A DNA stretch of 64,000 nucleotides from Blastococcus sp. DSM 46786 (GTDB taxonomy: Bacteria > Actinomycetota > Actinomycetes > Mycobacteriales > Geodermatophilaceae). A program made the position numbers and the translations under genes. The stretch is from assembly GCF_900109665.1 (NCBI RefSeq), contig NZ_FOAO01000013.1:82536-146535 (forward strand). The letters are read 5' to 3'. Below are positions 1 to 8,987 of the stretch, in pieces. A model generated the notes under the pieces. It was not told the DNA's origin, did no database searches, and saw only the letters and a program-made list of their open reading frames with translations. The stretch's first letter is position 1, and the number at the start of each line of letters is the position of its first letter.

Positions 1-34
1 AAGGCCCCCTCCGCCGCCAGGCGGAGGGGGCCTT
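1..34. terminator. Hairpin terminator at the left edge
   Basis: A perfect 14-bp inverted repeat pairs positions 1-14 with 21-34 around a 6-nt loop. It is G+C rich with AAGG/CCTT at the outer end. It most simply terminates a gene lying left of the window. No gene inside the window ends close to it. Confidence 0.65.
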
Positions 35-650
35 CCGTCGTCCCGGGGACCTGCCCGGGCTCCGGGTGCGGACGGGCCGCAGCCCGCGGATGAACACGGG
101 CGGCCTCGCGGGGATCATGGACGGCGGCCCGATCCACCCAGGCGCCACGGTCCCCACGTCCTGTCCGGCGCGATGCGGGCCCGGGGACCGGAAGACGGGC
201 TCGCGGGCATCGACGCAGCCCGTGGCACCGTGTCACGGCGGGCGCATGCGCTCCGTGGCCGAGGCGGCACCAGCCGGGCAGGCCGCGCCGGCCGGGCCGC
301 GGCGGGGGTGGCGGCGAGGAGCGCGAGGTGCAGGAGCGGCCTCAGCAGGTCGCCGACGAGCCCGGTGGACCGGGGGAGGGCTCGTCAGCGCCGCCGTGCC
401 GGCTCGACGTCGTCGCGGCGCAGTGGCTGCCCGGAGGTGAGGGCTTCGGACGGGCTCCGGGGAGCGGGCTCCACCACGGGGGAGCGGGGCGGCTCGGTGC
501 TGCACCACCGATGAGGGCCCCGGGCGGCCCCGCAGCCGTTCGGGCCGGCGACCGGACCGGCCAGGTGCCAGGGTCCCCGCGCCGCCCGCGGGAGCGCCGC
601 AGGCCCCGCGGTCTCGCCGACGAGCCGGTGCGGTGGAACGGTCGGAGATG
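35..650. other. 616-bp stretch with no supportable gene
   Basis: Open frames exist on both strands, for example a 147-codon frame at 233-676 minus. All translate to low-complexity Ala/Arg/Gly/Pro strings without recognisable motifs, which is the normal artefact of very G+C-rich DNA. The minus frame also runs into the qcrB terminator. I see no RNA gene, repeat or clear promoter here. A decayed gene cannot be excluded. Confidence 0.5.
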
Positions 651-689
651 CAGAGGGGCCCCGGTGGATGTTCCACCGGGGCCCCTCTG
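651..689 (-). terminator. Terminator of the qcrCAB operon
   Basis: An 18-bp perfect inverted repeat (651-668 with 672-689) with a 3-nt loop lies 12 bases beyond the qcrB stop codon at 701. The position and the long G+C stem make it the end of the minus-strand respiratory transcript. No U tract follows, as is common for actinobacterial terminators. Confidence 0.85.
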
Positions 690-700
690 TCAGGCGTCGA

Positions 701-2386
701 TCAGTCGCGCGGGTCCTGCGGGCGACCACCGTCGGACGGACGGCCACCCTCGGAGGGACGACCGGAGGTCGTCAGCTCCCGGTCCGACTCGCCGGCGGAG
801 AGCCCGCGGCCTTCCGCGCGCTGGTCGATCTCGACCGCGGTCGGCTCCTCCACGGGGGAGAAGAAGCCGCGGATCGCGCGTCGTGCAGCACCGACCTGGT
901 TCATCTTCTTGGGCACCGGAGCACCGCCGTAGGCGAGCTGGCCGTGACCGTGCTCGTCCACCGGGCCGATCGGCTGGTGGACCTCGATGAACTCGCCGTG
1001 CGGCAGGCGCCGGATCACACCGGTCTCGATGCCGTGCTCGAGCACCTCCCGGTCGTGCTGCTGGAGACCCAGGCAGATCCGGTAGGTGATCACGTAGGCG
1101 ATCGGCGGGAGCAAGACCAGCCCGATACGTCCGGCCCACGTCATCGCGTTGAGGCTGATGTCGAACTTGTCCGCGACGACGTCGTTGCCACCGGAGATCA
1201 GCAGCACCAGGTAGAAGGCGATCGCCATCATGCCGAGCGACGTCCGCACCGGGACGTCCCGCGGCCGCTGGAGCAGGTGGTGCGACACCGTGTCGCCGGT
1301 CAGCTTGCGCTCGATCACCGGATACAGCAGCAGCAGGGTGAACAGGATCCCCGGCAGGACGAGAGTCGGCCAGAACAGTGCCGGAATCGTGTAATCACCG
1401 GGGAGGTTGATGTCCCACGCGGGGAAGAGCCGCGTCGACCCGTCGAGGAACATCACGTACCAGTCGGGCTGGGACGCGGCCGAGACCATCGCCGGGTTGT
1501 ACGGGCCCCACAGCCACACCGGGTTGATCTGCACGAGACCACCCAGGGCGGCGCACACACCGAAGACCACGAACAGCAGGCCGGTGGCCTTCCCCGCGAA
1601 GGTCGGGAAGAGCCGGTTGCCGACCACGTTGTGCTCGGTGCGACCCGGGCCGGGGAACTGCGTGTGCTTCTGCTTCACCAGGATGAGCAGGTGCGCCGCG
1701 ATCAGCGCCAGCAGGATCGCCGGGATGAGCAGCACGTGGACGATGTAGAAGCGGCCGATGATCTCCGTGCCCACGAAGTCGCCGTTGAACACCGCCCAGT
1801 GCGCCCACGTCCCGATGACCGGGATAGCCAGGATGATGGCGCTGATGATGCGCAGCCCGGTTCCCGACAGCAGGTCGTCGGGGAGCGTGTACCCGGTCGC
1901 ACCCTCGAGGAGCGCCAGGATCAGCAGGACGACGCCGATGATCCAGTTCGTCTCTCGGGGGCGCCGGAACGCGCCGGTGAAGAAGATGCGCAGCAGGTGC
2001 ACGACGATCGAGGCCACGAACAGCAGTGCGGCCCAGTGGTGCAGCTGGCGCATGAAGAGCCCGCCGCGGACGTCGAAGGAGATGTCCAGCGTCGAGGCGT
2101 AGGCGATCGACATCTCCTGGCCGCGGAGCGGGTCGTAGGACCCGTCGTAGATGATCTCGGTCATCGACGCCTGGAAGAAGAACGTGAGGTAGGTGCCCGA
2201 CAGCAGCAGGATGATGAAGCAGTAGAGGGCGATCTCCCCGAGCAGGAACGACCAGTGGTCGGGGAAGACCTTGTTGAGCGTGCGGCGGACGGGCCCGGCG
2301 ACGATCAGACGGTCGTCGATCTCGTACCCGGCCTTGCCGAGCTTCGTGGTCGGGGCGCCCGGCGCCGTGGCGGTGCGAGCTGCCAT
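701..2386 (-). CDS. qcrB: Cytochrome bc1 complex cytochrome b subunit
   Basis: Membrane subunit of menaquinol:cytochrome c oxidoreductase (complex III), carrying two b hemes and the quinol sites. The 561-residue product is strongly hydrophobic over its first 400 residues. Visible marks are the histidine pair in HHWAALLF, the [10 protein letters not shown] segment, and PDWY in place of the PEWY of the Qo site, as usual in actinobacteria. About 130 polar residues follow the last helix. It is the last gene of qcrC-qcrA-qcrB. Its ATG shares one base with the qcrA stop (TGATG), so translation is probably coupled. The order matches M. tuberculosis Rv2194-Rv2196. Confidence 0.95.
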   Translation of the reverse strand: MAARTATAPGAPTTKLGKAGYEIDDRLIVAGPVRRTLNKVFPDHWSFLLGEIALYCFIILLLSGTYLTFFFQASMTEIIYDGSYDPLRGQEMSIAYASTLDISFDVRGGLFMRQLHHWAALLFVASIVVHLLRIFFTGAFRRPRETNWIIGVVLLILALLEGATGYTLPDDLLSGTGLRIISAIILAIPVIGTWAHWAVFNGDFVGTEIIGRFYIVHVLLIPAILLALIAAHLLILVKQKHTQFPGPGRTEHNVVGNRLFPTFAGKATGLLFVVFGVCAALGGLVQINPVWLWGPYNPAMVSAASQPDWYVMFLDGSTRLFPAWDINLPGDYTIPALFWPTLVLPGILFTLLLLYPVIERKLTGDTVSHHLLQRPRDVPVRTSLGMMAIAFYLVLLISGGNDVVADKFDISLNAMTWAGRIGLVLLPPIAYVITYRICLGLQQHDREVLEHGIETGVIRRLPHGEFIEVHQPIGPVDEHGHGQLAYGGAPVPKKMNQVGAARRAIRGFFSPVEEPTAVEIDQRAEGRGLSAGESDRELTTSGRPSEGGRPSDGGRPQDPRD

Positions 2387-3498
2387 CAGATGCGCTCCCG
2401 GTTCCAGTAGGTCGGGCCGACAGCCTCAATGTAGTCACTGCGGGCGACGAAGAAGCCTTCGTCGTCGACCGTGATGGGGAGCTGCGGCAGCGAGCGGGTG
2501 GCGGGGCCGAAGATCGGCTTGGCGCCCTGTGTGACGTCGAACTGCGACTGGTGGCAGGGGCAGAGCAGCCGGCTGGTCTCCTGCTCGTAGAGCGACACCG
2601 GGCAGCCGGCGTGGGTGCAGATCTTCGAGTAGGCGACGTAGTCGCCGTAGGAGAAGTCCGCCTGGCCCTCGCGGGGCTCGTCCTGCAGCACCTGCTCGGG
2701 CCGGAGCCGGATGAGCATGGTGGCGGCGTCGGACTCGAAGTTGCCACCGGGGACGGCCGGGAAGACCGTCTCCAGCGAGCCGGGCTCCTGGTCGCCAGGG
2801 CGGACGGGGCTGCCGTCGATGCGCACGAGGCGGACGCCTTCGGCCCACGACGTGCGACCCAGCGGGTTGCCCGTGTTCGGGTTCTTGATCAGGCCGCCGA
2901 GCGGAGCGAGCAGCATGACGCCGACGCCGACGCCCATGAAGCCCAGCGATCGGGTGATCAGCTTGCGCCGGGGGAGACCACTGTTGTGGTAGCCACCGAC
3001 CAGCGTGGCGCCGGTGGTGACGCGGTCGAAGTGCGAGCCGTCGTGCTTGTCCTGCACCGCGGTCTCGTGGGGGAGGAGCTTCTTCGTGTAGAGCACCAAG
3101 CCCGCGCCGACCAGGGCGAGGGAGAGCCCCATGAACAGGCCGAGGAGCGGGGTGAAGAGCGCGCTCCAGGCCGTGCCCTCCTCGGCCCAGGACCACTCGG
3201 GCAGGAACCAGCCCGAGCCGACGTAGACGACGAGGAACAGGAAGGCGAAGACGCCGGCGAGGGCGAAGGTCCAGCCGACCTGGCGCACCGCCCGCTTCTC
3301 CGTGGCCGAGCCCGGCTCCGGGCCCGGGTCGACGTGGAGGATCTCCACGCCGTCGTACCGGGCCCCGAGGAGGTCGAGCTCCTCGCGGCGCATGGCCGCG
3401 AGCTGTTCGGGGGTGTAGTCCTCGTCCGGGCCGCCGTGCAGCGGGCCGGGGGTGGCCTCGCCGCCGGTGGAGCCTGGGCGGGTCTCGCGGGTGCTCAC
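2386..3498 (-). CDS. qcrA: Rieske iron-sulfur subunit of cytochrome bc1
   Basis: Rieske [2Fe-2S] protein of complex III, which passes electrons from quinol to cytochrome c. The 370 residues contain the cluster motifs CTHAGC and CPCHQS, followed by [12 protein letters not shown] near the C-terminus. Three hydrophobic segments (roughly residues 75-100, 110-135 and 170-190) match the three-helix anchor typical of actinobacterial QcrA, which differs from the single helix of proteobacteria. The GTG start is supported by a GGAGGA site 5-10 bases upstream. It lies 73 bases after qcrC and overlaps qcrB by one base. Confidence 0.95.
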   Translation of the reverse strand: MSTRETRPGSTGGEATPGPLHGGPDEDYTPEQLAAMRREELDLLGARYDGVEILHVDPGPEPGSATEKRAVRQVGWTFALAGVFAFLFLVVYVGSGWFLPEWSWAEEGTAWSALFTPLLGLFMGLSLALVGAGLVLYTKKLLPHETAVQDKHDGSHFDRVTTGATLVGGYHNSGLPRRKLITRSLGFMGVGVGVMLLAPLGGLIKNPNTGNPLGRTSWAEGVRLVRIDGSPVRPGDQEPGSLETVFPAVPGGNFESDAATMLIRLRPEQVLQDEPREGQADFSYGDYVAYSKICTHAGCPVSLYEQETSRLLCPCHQSQFDVTQGAKPIFGPATRSLPQLPITVDDEGFFVARSDYIEAVGPTYWNRERI

Positions 3499-3571
3499 GC
3501 TTCCTCCTCGCCGGCGGTCGTGATCCGTGACCGCGCAGCTGCCGTGTCCTTCGATGAAGCCGCGAGCGTGC

Positions 3572-4414
3572 TCACGCCTTGCTCCCCATCCAGAAGATGC
3601 CGAACATCATGGCGCTGATGCCGACGACCCAGATGACCAGGCCTTCGGCGACCGGGCCCATGCGGCCGATGCCGGCGCCGCCCGGGTCGGCCATGTCGTC
3701 GATCGTCTGGACGTAGAGGATGATCGAGCGCTTCTCCTCCGGGGTGAGCTGGTTGTCGCCGAAGACGGGCATGTTCTCCGGGCCGGACAGCATCGCGGTG
3801 TAGATCTCGAGGTCGCTGGAGCTCTCCAGGCTCGGCGCCGCCTTGCCGGAGGAGAGCGCGCCACCCTGCCCGACGAAGTTGTGGCAGGACGCGCAGTTCA
3901 GCCGGAAGAGCTCGCCGCCCTCGGCCAGGTCACCCTCGCGCAGGTCGCCCGACGGGAGGGTCGGCCCGCCGCCGTTGGCCTGCACGTAGGCCATGAGCTG
4001 GTCGATCTCCTCGTCGGAGAAGACGGCCGGCTTGTCGGGGGCGTCGGCCTCCTGGCGGACCAGCGGCATGCGACCGGTGTGCACCTGGAAGTAGACCGAG
4101 GCCTCCCCGACACCGATCAGCGACGGGCCGCGGTTGGGCACGCCCTCGAGGTTCTCGCCGTGGCAGGAGATGCAGCTGCGCTCGTAGAGCTCGCGCCCGG
4201 CCGCCTCGGCCGCCGACTCGCTCGTACCCTCGTCGGCCGCCTGCGCGGGGGCGATCACCGAGTACAGGGAGCCGGTGAGGACGAGCGAGGCCATGAGGCC
4301 CGCGACGTTGGCGAGCCGCCGGCGGTGCTTGGATCGGCGGCGTGCGCGCGCCCGGTCGACCGGCGTGCCGGCGTCGGCGAGCGGTGCGTCGGACTGCGGG
4401 TTCGTGGTGGACAC
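3572..4414 (-). CDS. qcrC: Diheme cytochrome c subunit of bc1
   Basis: Cytochrome c component of the actinobacterial bcc complex. It shuttles electrons directly to the aa3 oxidase, since these bacteria lack a soluble cytochrome c. The 280-residue protein has an N-terminal signal anchor (about residues 30-55), two heme c motifs (CISCH and CASCH), and a C-terminal membrane helix (VIWVVGISAMMFGIFW). That is the architecture of Rv2194. The GTG start at 4414 has AGGGAA upstream and lies 7 bases after the ctaE stop, so ctaE-qcrC-qcrA-qcrB is one likely transcript. Confidence 0.95.
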   Translation of the reverse strand: MSTTNPQSDAPLADAGTPVDRARARRRSKHRRRLANVAGLMASLVLTGSLYSVIAPAQAADEGTSESAAEAAGRELYERSCISCHGENLEGVPNRGPSLIGVGEASVYFQVHTGRMPLVRQEADAPDKPAVFSDEEIDQLMAYVQANGGGPTLPSGDLREGDLAEGGELFRLNCASCHNFVGQGGALSSGKAAPSLESSSDLEIYTAMLSGPENMPVFGDNQLTPEEKRSIILYVQTIDDMADPGGAGIGRMGPVAEGLVIWVVGISAMMFGIFWMGSKA

Positions 4415-4421
4415 CGGTTCC

Positions 4422-5048
4422 CTAGCGGATCAGGTAGATCGTGGCGAAGAGCCCGACCCACACGACGTCGACGAAGTGCCAGTAGTAGGAGACCACGATG
4501 GCCGAGGTCGCCTGCGCCGGCGTGAAGCGGCCCATGGTGGACCGGATGAGCACGTAGATGAAGGCGATGAGGCCACCGATGACGTGCAGGGCGTGGAAGC
4601 CCGTCGTGAGGTAGAAGACGGAACCGTACGTCGACGAGGCGATCGTCGTCCCGTGGTCGACGACCAGCACGCGGTACTCGTTCGCCTGGGCCAGCACGAA
4701 GACCAGGCCCATTACGAAGGTGATCGTGAACCAGCGGCGGAGGCCGTAGACGTTGCCGTTCTCCGCCGCGAAGACGCCGAACTGGCAGGTGACCGACGAG
4801 AGCACCAGGACCACGGTGAAGAACGTGGCGTAGGGCAGGTTCAGCTCGGTCGGCTCCGGCGGCCACCCCTCGGTGGCCCGGGCTCGCGCGGTGAAGTACA
4901 TGGCGAACAGCCCGGCGAAGAACATCAGCTCGCTGGCGAGCCAGATGATCGTGCCGACGCTGACCATGTTCGGTCGGGTCAGGGAGTGCACCCGCGAGGT
5001 GTCGAAGGTGCTGCTCGCGACGGGGGCCGTTGTCACGGGGGTCATCAT
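4422..5048 (-). CDS. ctaE: Cytochrome c oxidase subunit III
   Basis: Subunit III of the aa3-type terminal oxidase that forms a supercomplex with bcc. The 208 residues form about five membrane helices, with family segments such as [26 protein letters not shown] and [10 protein letters not shown]. Two adjacent ATG codons (5048 and 5045) could both start it; the first is taken. It heads the minus-strand respiratory operon. Subunits I and II (ctaD, ctaC) are not in the window. A 9-bp inverted repeat sits 14-42 bases upstream of the start. Confidence 0.95.
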   Translation of the reverse strand: MMTPVTTAPVASSTFDTSRVHSLTRPNMVSVGTIIWLASELMFFAGLFAMYFTARARATEGWPPEPTELNLPYATFFTVVLVLSSVTCQFGVFAAENGNVYGLRRWFTITFVMGLVFVLAQANEYRVLVVDHGTTIASSTYGSVFYLTTGFHALHVIGGLIAFIYVLIRSTMGRFTPAQATSAIVVSYYWHFVDVVWVGLFATIYLIR

Positions 5049-5061
5049 GGCATCGGCAGGG

Positions 5062-5090
5062 CGCCGTCACGACTGCGGGTGGTGACGGCG
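5062..5090. promoter_or_regulatory. Inverted repeat upstream of ctaE
   Basis: CGCCGTCAC (5062-5070) and GTGACGGCG (5082-5090) are perfect inverted copies separated by 11 bases, between ctaE (minus) and the receiver-like gene (plus). It could be a dimeric regulator site or a hairpin in the ctaE leader. No regulator is identified. Confidence 0.4.
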
Positions 5091-5155
5091 TGGCGTCGTC
5101 GTGATCAGGTCGATACCGACGCACCGGCCCGGCCTGCACGGATGCATCCGGGCAC

Positions 5156-5168
5156 TAGGCTCGGCGGC
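5156..5168 (+). promoter_or_regulatory. -10 box of a leaderless promoter
   Basis: TAGGCT at 5156-5161 is followed by exactly 7 bases and the GTG at 5169. This spacing puts transcription start at or beside the start codon. No Shine-Dalgarno sequence is present. Confidence 0.6.
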
Positions 5169-5597
5169 GTGAGTGCTGCCGAGAAGCCCGCCGCGCCGGC
5201 CACCGTGCTGCTCTACAGCCACCGCCCCGAGGTCCGCGATGCGGTGCGCGCGGCGGTCGGGCGGCAGCCGGCTCCCGACGTGGGCCCGCTGAGCTGGCTG
5301 GAGTGCTCGACGGGCGACGAGGTGGTGGCCGCGGTCGACGCCGGCGGGATCGACCTGTGCGTCCTCGACGGCGAGGCGCAGCCCACCGGTGGGATGGCGC
5401 TCGCCCGGCAGTTGGAGGTGGAGGTCTCCGACCGGCCGGTGGTGTGCCTGCTCGTCGCCCGGCAGTCCGACCGCTGGCTGGCGCACTGGTCCCGCGCGGA
5501 GGCGACGCTGGCCCTGCCGGTCGACCCGCTGGTCGCCCCCGGGGTGGTAGCCGAGCTGCTCCGCGCCCGCGCGGGCCGGCCCGCGGCGCGCCGGTGA
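5169..5597 (+). CDS. Receiver-like protein upstream of trpD
   Basis: A 142-residue protein resembling a response-regulator receiver domain without an output domain. A beta strand [18 protein letters not shown] starts it. An Asp-containing strand ([18 protein letters not shown]) resembles the phosphoacceptor loop followed by the usual Gly-Gly-Leu/Met helix, and a later LALPVDP replaces the Lys-Pro region. Whether the aspartate is phosphorylated is unknown; the acidic pocket residues near the N-terminus are poorly conserved. The GTG start follows a -10 box at leaderless spacing, and the stop overlaps the trpD start by 4 bases (GTGA), so the two are co-translated. Confidence 0.7.
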   Translation: MSAAEKPAAPATVLLYSHRPEVRDAVRAAVGRQPAPDVGPLSWLECSTGDEVVAAVDAGGIDLCVLDGEAQPTGGMALARQLEVEVSDRPVVCLLVARQSDRWLAHWSRAEATLALPVDPLVAPGVVAELLRARAGRPAARR

Positions 5598-6655
5598 CGG
5601 CCCTGGGAACGCCGACGGCCGCGCCCACCTGGCCCGGGTTGCTCAACCGCCTGCTGGCCGGCCAGGACCTCACCGCCGAGGACACCCGCTGGGCGATGCG
5701 CGAGGTGATGACCGGCGAGGCGACCCCGGCCCAGGTGGCCGGCTTCACCGTGGCGCTGCGGGCCAAGGGGGAGGCCGCGCAGGAGGTGGCCGGGCTGGCC
5801 GCCGAGATGCTCGCCCGGGCCACGCCGGTCCGGCTGCCGATGGACTGCGTCGACATCGTCGGTACCGGCGGGGACGGCGCCCACACCGTCAACATCTCCA
5901 CGATGGCCGCCGTGGTGACCGCCGCTGCGGGCGCCCCCGTGGCCAAGCACGGCAACCGGGCGGCGTCGTCGTCGTCGGGCGCCGCCGACGTCCTCGAGGC
6001 GCTCGGCGTGGTCATCGACCTGCCGGCCGACGCCGTGGCCACGTGCGTCCGCGAGGCCGGCATCGGGTTCTTCTTCGCGCCGGTGTTCCACCCCGGCATG
6101 CGGCACGCGGCCGCCCCGCGCCGGGAGATGGGCATCGGCACGGTGTTCAACTTCCTCGGCCCGCTGACCAACCCGGCGCGCCCGGTGGCGGCGGCGATCG
6201 GTTGCGCCAACGCGCGCATGGCCCCGGTGCTCGCCGAGGTGCTCGCCGCCCGGGGGACGCGGGCGCTGGTGTTCCGCGGCGACGACGGGCTCGACGAGCT
6301 GACGACCGCCACCACGTCGTCGGTCTGGGTGGTCCGCGACGGCGAGGTGACGCCCGACCGCGTCGACCCCGGCGCGCTCGGCATCGAGGCGCCCGCGCCG
6401 GACGCCCTGCGCGGCGGCGACGCCCGGGTCAACGCCGAGGTGTTCCGGCGATTCGTGGACGGCGAGCGCGGGCCGGTGCGCGACGCCGTGCTGCTCAACT
6501 CGGCCGCTGCGCTGGCCACGTTCGACGAGCGGCCCGCGCGGCTGCACGACGGCCTCGCCGCCGGGCTGGAGCGGGCGGCCGCGGCGGTCGACGACGGGCG
6601 CGCGGCGGCGCTGCTCGACCGGTGGATCGGTGTGAGCCGCGCCGCCCGCGGTTAG
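5594..6655 (+). CDS. trpD: Anthranilate phosphoribosyltransferase
   Basis: Transfers phosphoribose from PRPP to anthranilate in tryptophan synthesis. The product is 353 residues. The glycine-rich PRPP loop GTGGDG begins near residue 90, followed by NISTMAAVV, the [21 protein letters not shown] segment spanning the substrate channel, and [13 protein letters not shown]. The GTG at 5594 overlaps the preceding stop and fits the family start. It stands apart from other trp genes, next to ctaE as in M. tuberculosis (Rv2192c), so its control probably follows the upstream leaderless promoter. Confidence 0.95.
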   Translation: MTALGTPTAAPTWPGLLNRLLAGQDLTAEDTRWAMREVMTGEATPAQVAGFTVALRAKGEAAQEVAGLAAEMLARATPVRLPMDCVDIVGTGGDGAHTVNISTMAAVVTAAAGAPVAKHGNRAASSSSGAADVLEALGVVIDLPADAVATCVREAGIGFFFAPVFHPGMRHAAAPRREMGIGTVFNFLGPLTNPARPVAAAIGCANARMAPVLAEVLAARGTRALVFRGDDGLDELTTATTSSVWVVRDGEVTPDRVDPGALGIEAPAPDALRGGDARVNAEVFRRFVDGERGPVRDAVLLNSAAALATFDERPARLHDGLAAGLERAAAAVDDGRAAALLDRWIGVSRAARG

Positions 6656-6691
6656 GCCTCGTCCCGAGGCTGCCCCGAGTTCGCGAGGGGC
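6656..6691. terminator. Convergent terminator between trpD and the RAM gene
   Basis: Two short hairpins sit between the convergent stops: GCCTCG/CGAGGC with a 3-nt loop (6656-6670) and GCCCC/GGGGC (6672-6676 with 6687-6691). Either or both could end transcription in each direction. Confidence 0.5.
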
Positions 6692-6712
6692 GGGCGAGGA
6701 CGGGGTGCTTCG

Positions 6713-7000
6713 TCAGGCGTCGGTGTCGAACCCGATGGAGAAGGCCGCCTCGAGGTCGTGCCGCGAGTACGCGCGGAAGGCGATGTGGGTGTCGGTGTCG
6801 ACGACCCCCGGGACCTTGTTGATCCGGCCGGCGATCACCTCGGCGACCTGCTCGAACTCGCGGACGCGGACGATGGCGATCAGATCGGCCTCGCCGGCGA
6901 CGGAGTAGACCTCGCTGACCCCGTCGAGCTCGGCGACGGCCTGCGCGACCTCGGCGATCGAGTCGGTGGCGGCGTCGATCATCACGATGGCGGTGATCAC
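6713..7000 (-). CDS. Lrp/AsnC ligand-binding (RAM) domain protein
   Basis: A 95-residue stand-alone RAM domain, the amino-acid-binding oligomerisation half of Lrp/AsnC regulators, without a DNA-binding helix-turn-helix. Family features are the first strand ITAIVMIDA, the VSEVYSVAGEADLIAIVRV segment, and the C-terminal strand DTDTHIAFRAYS. Such proteins can form octamers with each other or with full Lrp regulators; the ligand is not predictable. The GTG start overlaps the stop of the DEDD/GIY-YIG nuclease gene (GTGA), so the two are translationally coupled and probably transcribed from the same DNA-damage-type promoter. Confidence 0.85.
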   Translation of the reverse strand: MITAIVMIDAATDSIAEVAQAVAELDGVSEVYSVAGEADLIAIVRVREFEQVAEVIAGRINKVPGVVDTDTHIAFRAYSRHDLEAAFSIGFDTDA

Positions 7001-8778
7001 GCCGGGGATGCTATCCGCTCGGGACGGGCGCGGGTGCCCAGCGACCGTCCGTCGGCGAAGGGATCGCTCGCGTCGCGCCCGGCCTCCACGCGCGCCAGGA
7101 AACCGCTGTAGGCCCCCGTGCCGGGCGCCGCGCAGGCCAGGGTGCCGGTGAGCTGCACCAGCCGGGTGCCGGGCTTCTCCAGCCAGCGCAGGACGAGTTC
7201 GGTCTCGTCGACCGTCGTGGGGTGCTCGGCGTCGGTGCCGGGCACGGTCTCCGCGGTCGCCAGCAGACCGGACAGCACGCTGCGGACGGTGCTGTCGCGC
7301 GGCGCGTTCCCGGCGGCGGCGAGGCGCCCGTACCGGACGACGGAGAGCTCCCAGCCGCCCTCGCCGTCGGGCCGGGCGAGCACGAGCTCGGGGACGGCGG
7401 CCAGCGACGCCAGCCGTTGCCGCCGCCGGACGGCCCGCACGAGCACGGCCACCCGGTCGCGCAGCACGGCGGCGTCCTCGTAGCGCTCCTCGCCCGCCAG
7501 CCGGTCGACCCGCTCGAGCAGCGGCCCGAGCAGGGGGCGGGGGTCGTGGCCGACCGCCGCGGCGAAGACCGCCGCCACCCCGGCGTACTCGGGAACCGAC
7601 TGGGCGCCGGTGCAGGGGGCGCCGCACCGCCCCATGTCGGCCAGCGCGCAGGCGTTGACCGGCGTGCGGGGCGACAACCGGGCGGTGCACTGCCGCAGCG
7701 GCAGCACCTCGTGGACGGCGGCCACGGCGGCGTCGGCGGCGCGGCGGTCGGGGAACGGCCCGAGGAACACCCCGGCGTCGGGACGGACCCGGCGCACCAC
7801 CGACAGCCGGGGGAAGGGCTCCTCGGTGAGCCGGACCCACAGCGCCCGCTCGGGGAAGCGGGACCGGCGGTTGTACCGCGGCTTGTGTCGGGCGATCAGG
7901 CGCAGCTCGCGGACCGCCGCCTCCAGCGCGTGCGCGCAGGGGATGGCCTCCACGCGTTGCGCGAGCCCCACCATCTCGGTGATCCGGCTGCGCTGCTCGC
8001 CCGACGTGAAGTAGCTGCGGACCCGGCTGCGCAGGTCGCCGGAGGTGCCGACGTAGAGCGGTTCGTCCTTCGGGCCGCGGAAGAGGTAGACGCCGGGCCC
8101 GTGCGGCACGGCGTCGGCCAGGTGCCGCTTCCGCCGGCGCTCGGGATCGACCTGCCGGGTCAGCCCGGTCAGCTCCTCCAGGGTGGTGACGCCGAGCGGC
8201 CCGAGCCGCTCGAAGAGCCCGTGGAGCACGTCGACGGTGGCCCGAGCGTCGTCCAGGGCCCGGTGCGTGGGTGAGGTGGTGGCTGAGAAGTACGGGGCCA
8301 GGGTGGCCAGCTTGCAGTTGGGCACCTCGTCGCGGCTGAGCAGCCGACGGGCGAGGACGGCGGTGTCGACGGAGGCCGCCGCGGGCCACGCCATCCCGTT
8401 CTCGGCGCACGCCGCCCTGAGGAACCCGAGGTCGAACGGGGCGTTGTGCGCGACGAGGACCGCACCGCGGGCGAACTCGAGGAAGGCCGGGAGCACGGCG
8501 CCGATCCGCGGGGCCGTGGCGACCATCGTCGAGGTGATGCCGGTGAGCACGCTGATGTAGGGCGGGATCTCGTGCCCTGGGTCCACGAGCGTCTGGAACT
8601 CGCCGAGCACCTGGCCGCCGCGGACCCGGACGGCGCCGATCTCGGTGATCGCGCTGTCCTTCGGCGAGCCGCCGGTGGTCTCCAGGTCGACGACGACGAA
8701 CGTCACCTGCGCCAGCGGCGTCCCGACGTCGGCGATGGAGACCTGCTCGTAGCGTGGCGGTGCTGGGGGAGGTGGCAC
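6997..8778 (-). CDS. DEDD exonuclease / GIY-YIG (UvrC-N-like) nuclease, Rv2191 type
   Basis: A two-domain DNA-repair protein of 593 residues. The N-terminal DnaQ-like 3'-5' exonuclease has the DxE pair (VVVDLETTGG, Asp31 and Glu33), the middle Asp in LVAHNAPFDLGFL, and the last motif HRALDDARATVDVL. Next comes a GIY-YIG nuclease related to the UvrC N-terminus (GPGVYLFRGPKDEPLYVGTS, then VREL and HKPRYNRR). The remainder resembles the UvrC middle region. The frame is open 51 codons further upstream. GTG at 8778 is chosen because a -10 box TAGCGT lies exactly 7 bases before it and the family exonuclease fold begins right after. The homologue Rv2191 sits in the same place beside trpD. Confidence 0.9.
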   Translation of the reverse strand: MPPPPAPPRYEQVSIADVGTPLAQVTFVVVDLETTGGSPKDSAITEIGAVRVRGGQVLGEFQTLVDPGHEIPPYISVLTGITSTMVATAPRIGAVLPAFLEFARGAVLVAHNAPFDLGFLRAACAENGMAWPAAASVDTAVLARRLLSRDEVPNCKLATLAPYFSATTSPTHRALDDARATVDVLHGLFERLGPLGVTTLEELTGLTRQVDPERRRKRHLADAVPHGPGVYLFRGPKDEPLYVGTSGDLRSRVRSYFTSGEQRSRITEMVGLAQRVEAIPCAHALEAAVRELRLIARHKPRYNRRSRFPERALWVRLTEEPFPRLSVVRRVRPDAGVFLGPFPDRRAADAAVAAVHEVLPLRQCTARLSPRTPVNACALADMGRCGAPCTGAQSVPEYAGVAAVFAAAVGHDPRPLLGPLLERVDRLAGEERYEDAAVLRDRVAVLVRAVRRRQRLASLAAVPELVLARPDGEGGWELSVVRYGRLAAAGNAPRDSTVRSVLSGLLATAETVPGTDAEHPTTVDETELVLRWLEKPGTRLVQLTGTLACAAPGTGAYSGFLARVEAGRDASDPFADGRSLGTRARPERIASPA

Positions 8779-8808
8779 GGGGCGGACGCTAGGTCGGGGT
8801 GCTGACAC
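8779..8808 (-). promoter_or_regulatory. DNA-damage (RecA-independent, PafBC-type) promoter
   Basis: On the minus strand GTGTC-A-GCA-N8-TAGCGT (8808 down to 8786) matches the RecA-NDp consensus TTGTCR-gtg-N8-TANNNT in element order and exact spacing. It is followed after 7 bases by the GTG start. A DNA-repair nuclease is a sensible target. Confidence 0.6.
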
Positions 8809-8987
8809 TCCGGGGGACGCGCGCCGGGCCGGCCACCACCCGGGCGGGGGGCCGTGGGCCGCCCGACCAGGGGGAGCGGGGGCGCCGGGTCCGCGGACCA
8901 CCTGGCTTTCCGCCCCCGCACGGGTCACCATGCACGAGCGCCCGTCGCCGCCCGCGCGACCGGCCCGTTGCCTGGAGGTGGTCGGCG

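Noticed and set aside
233..676. A 147-codon minus frame left of qcrB
   Set aside because: Ala/Arg/Pro low-complexity translation, overlaps the qcrB terminator, no ribosome site or motif.
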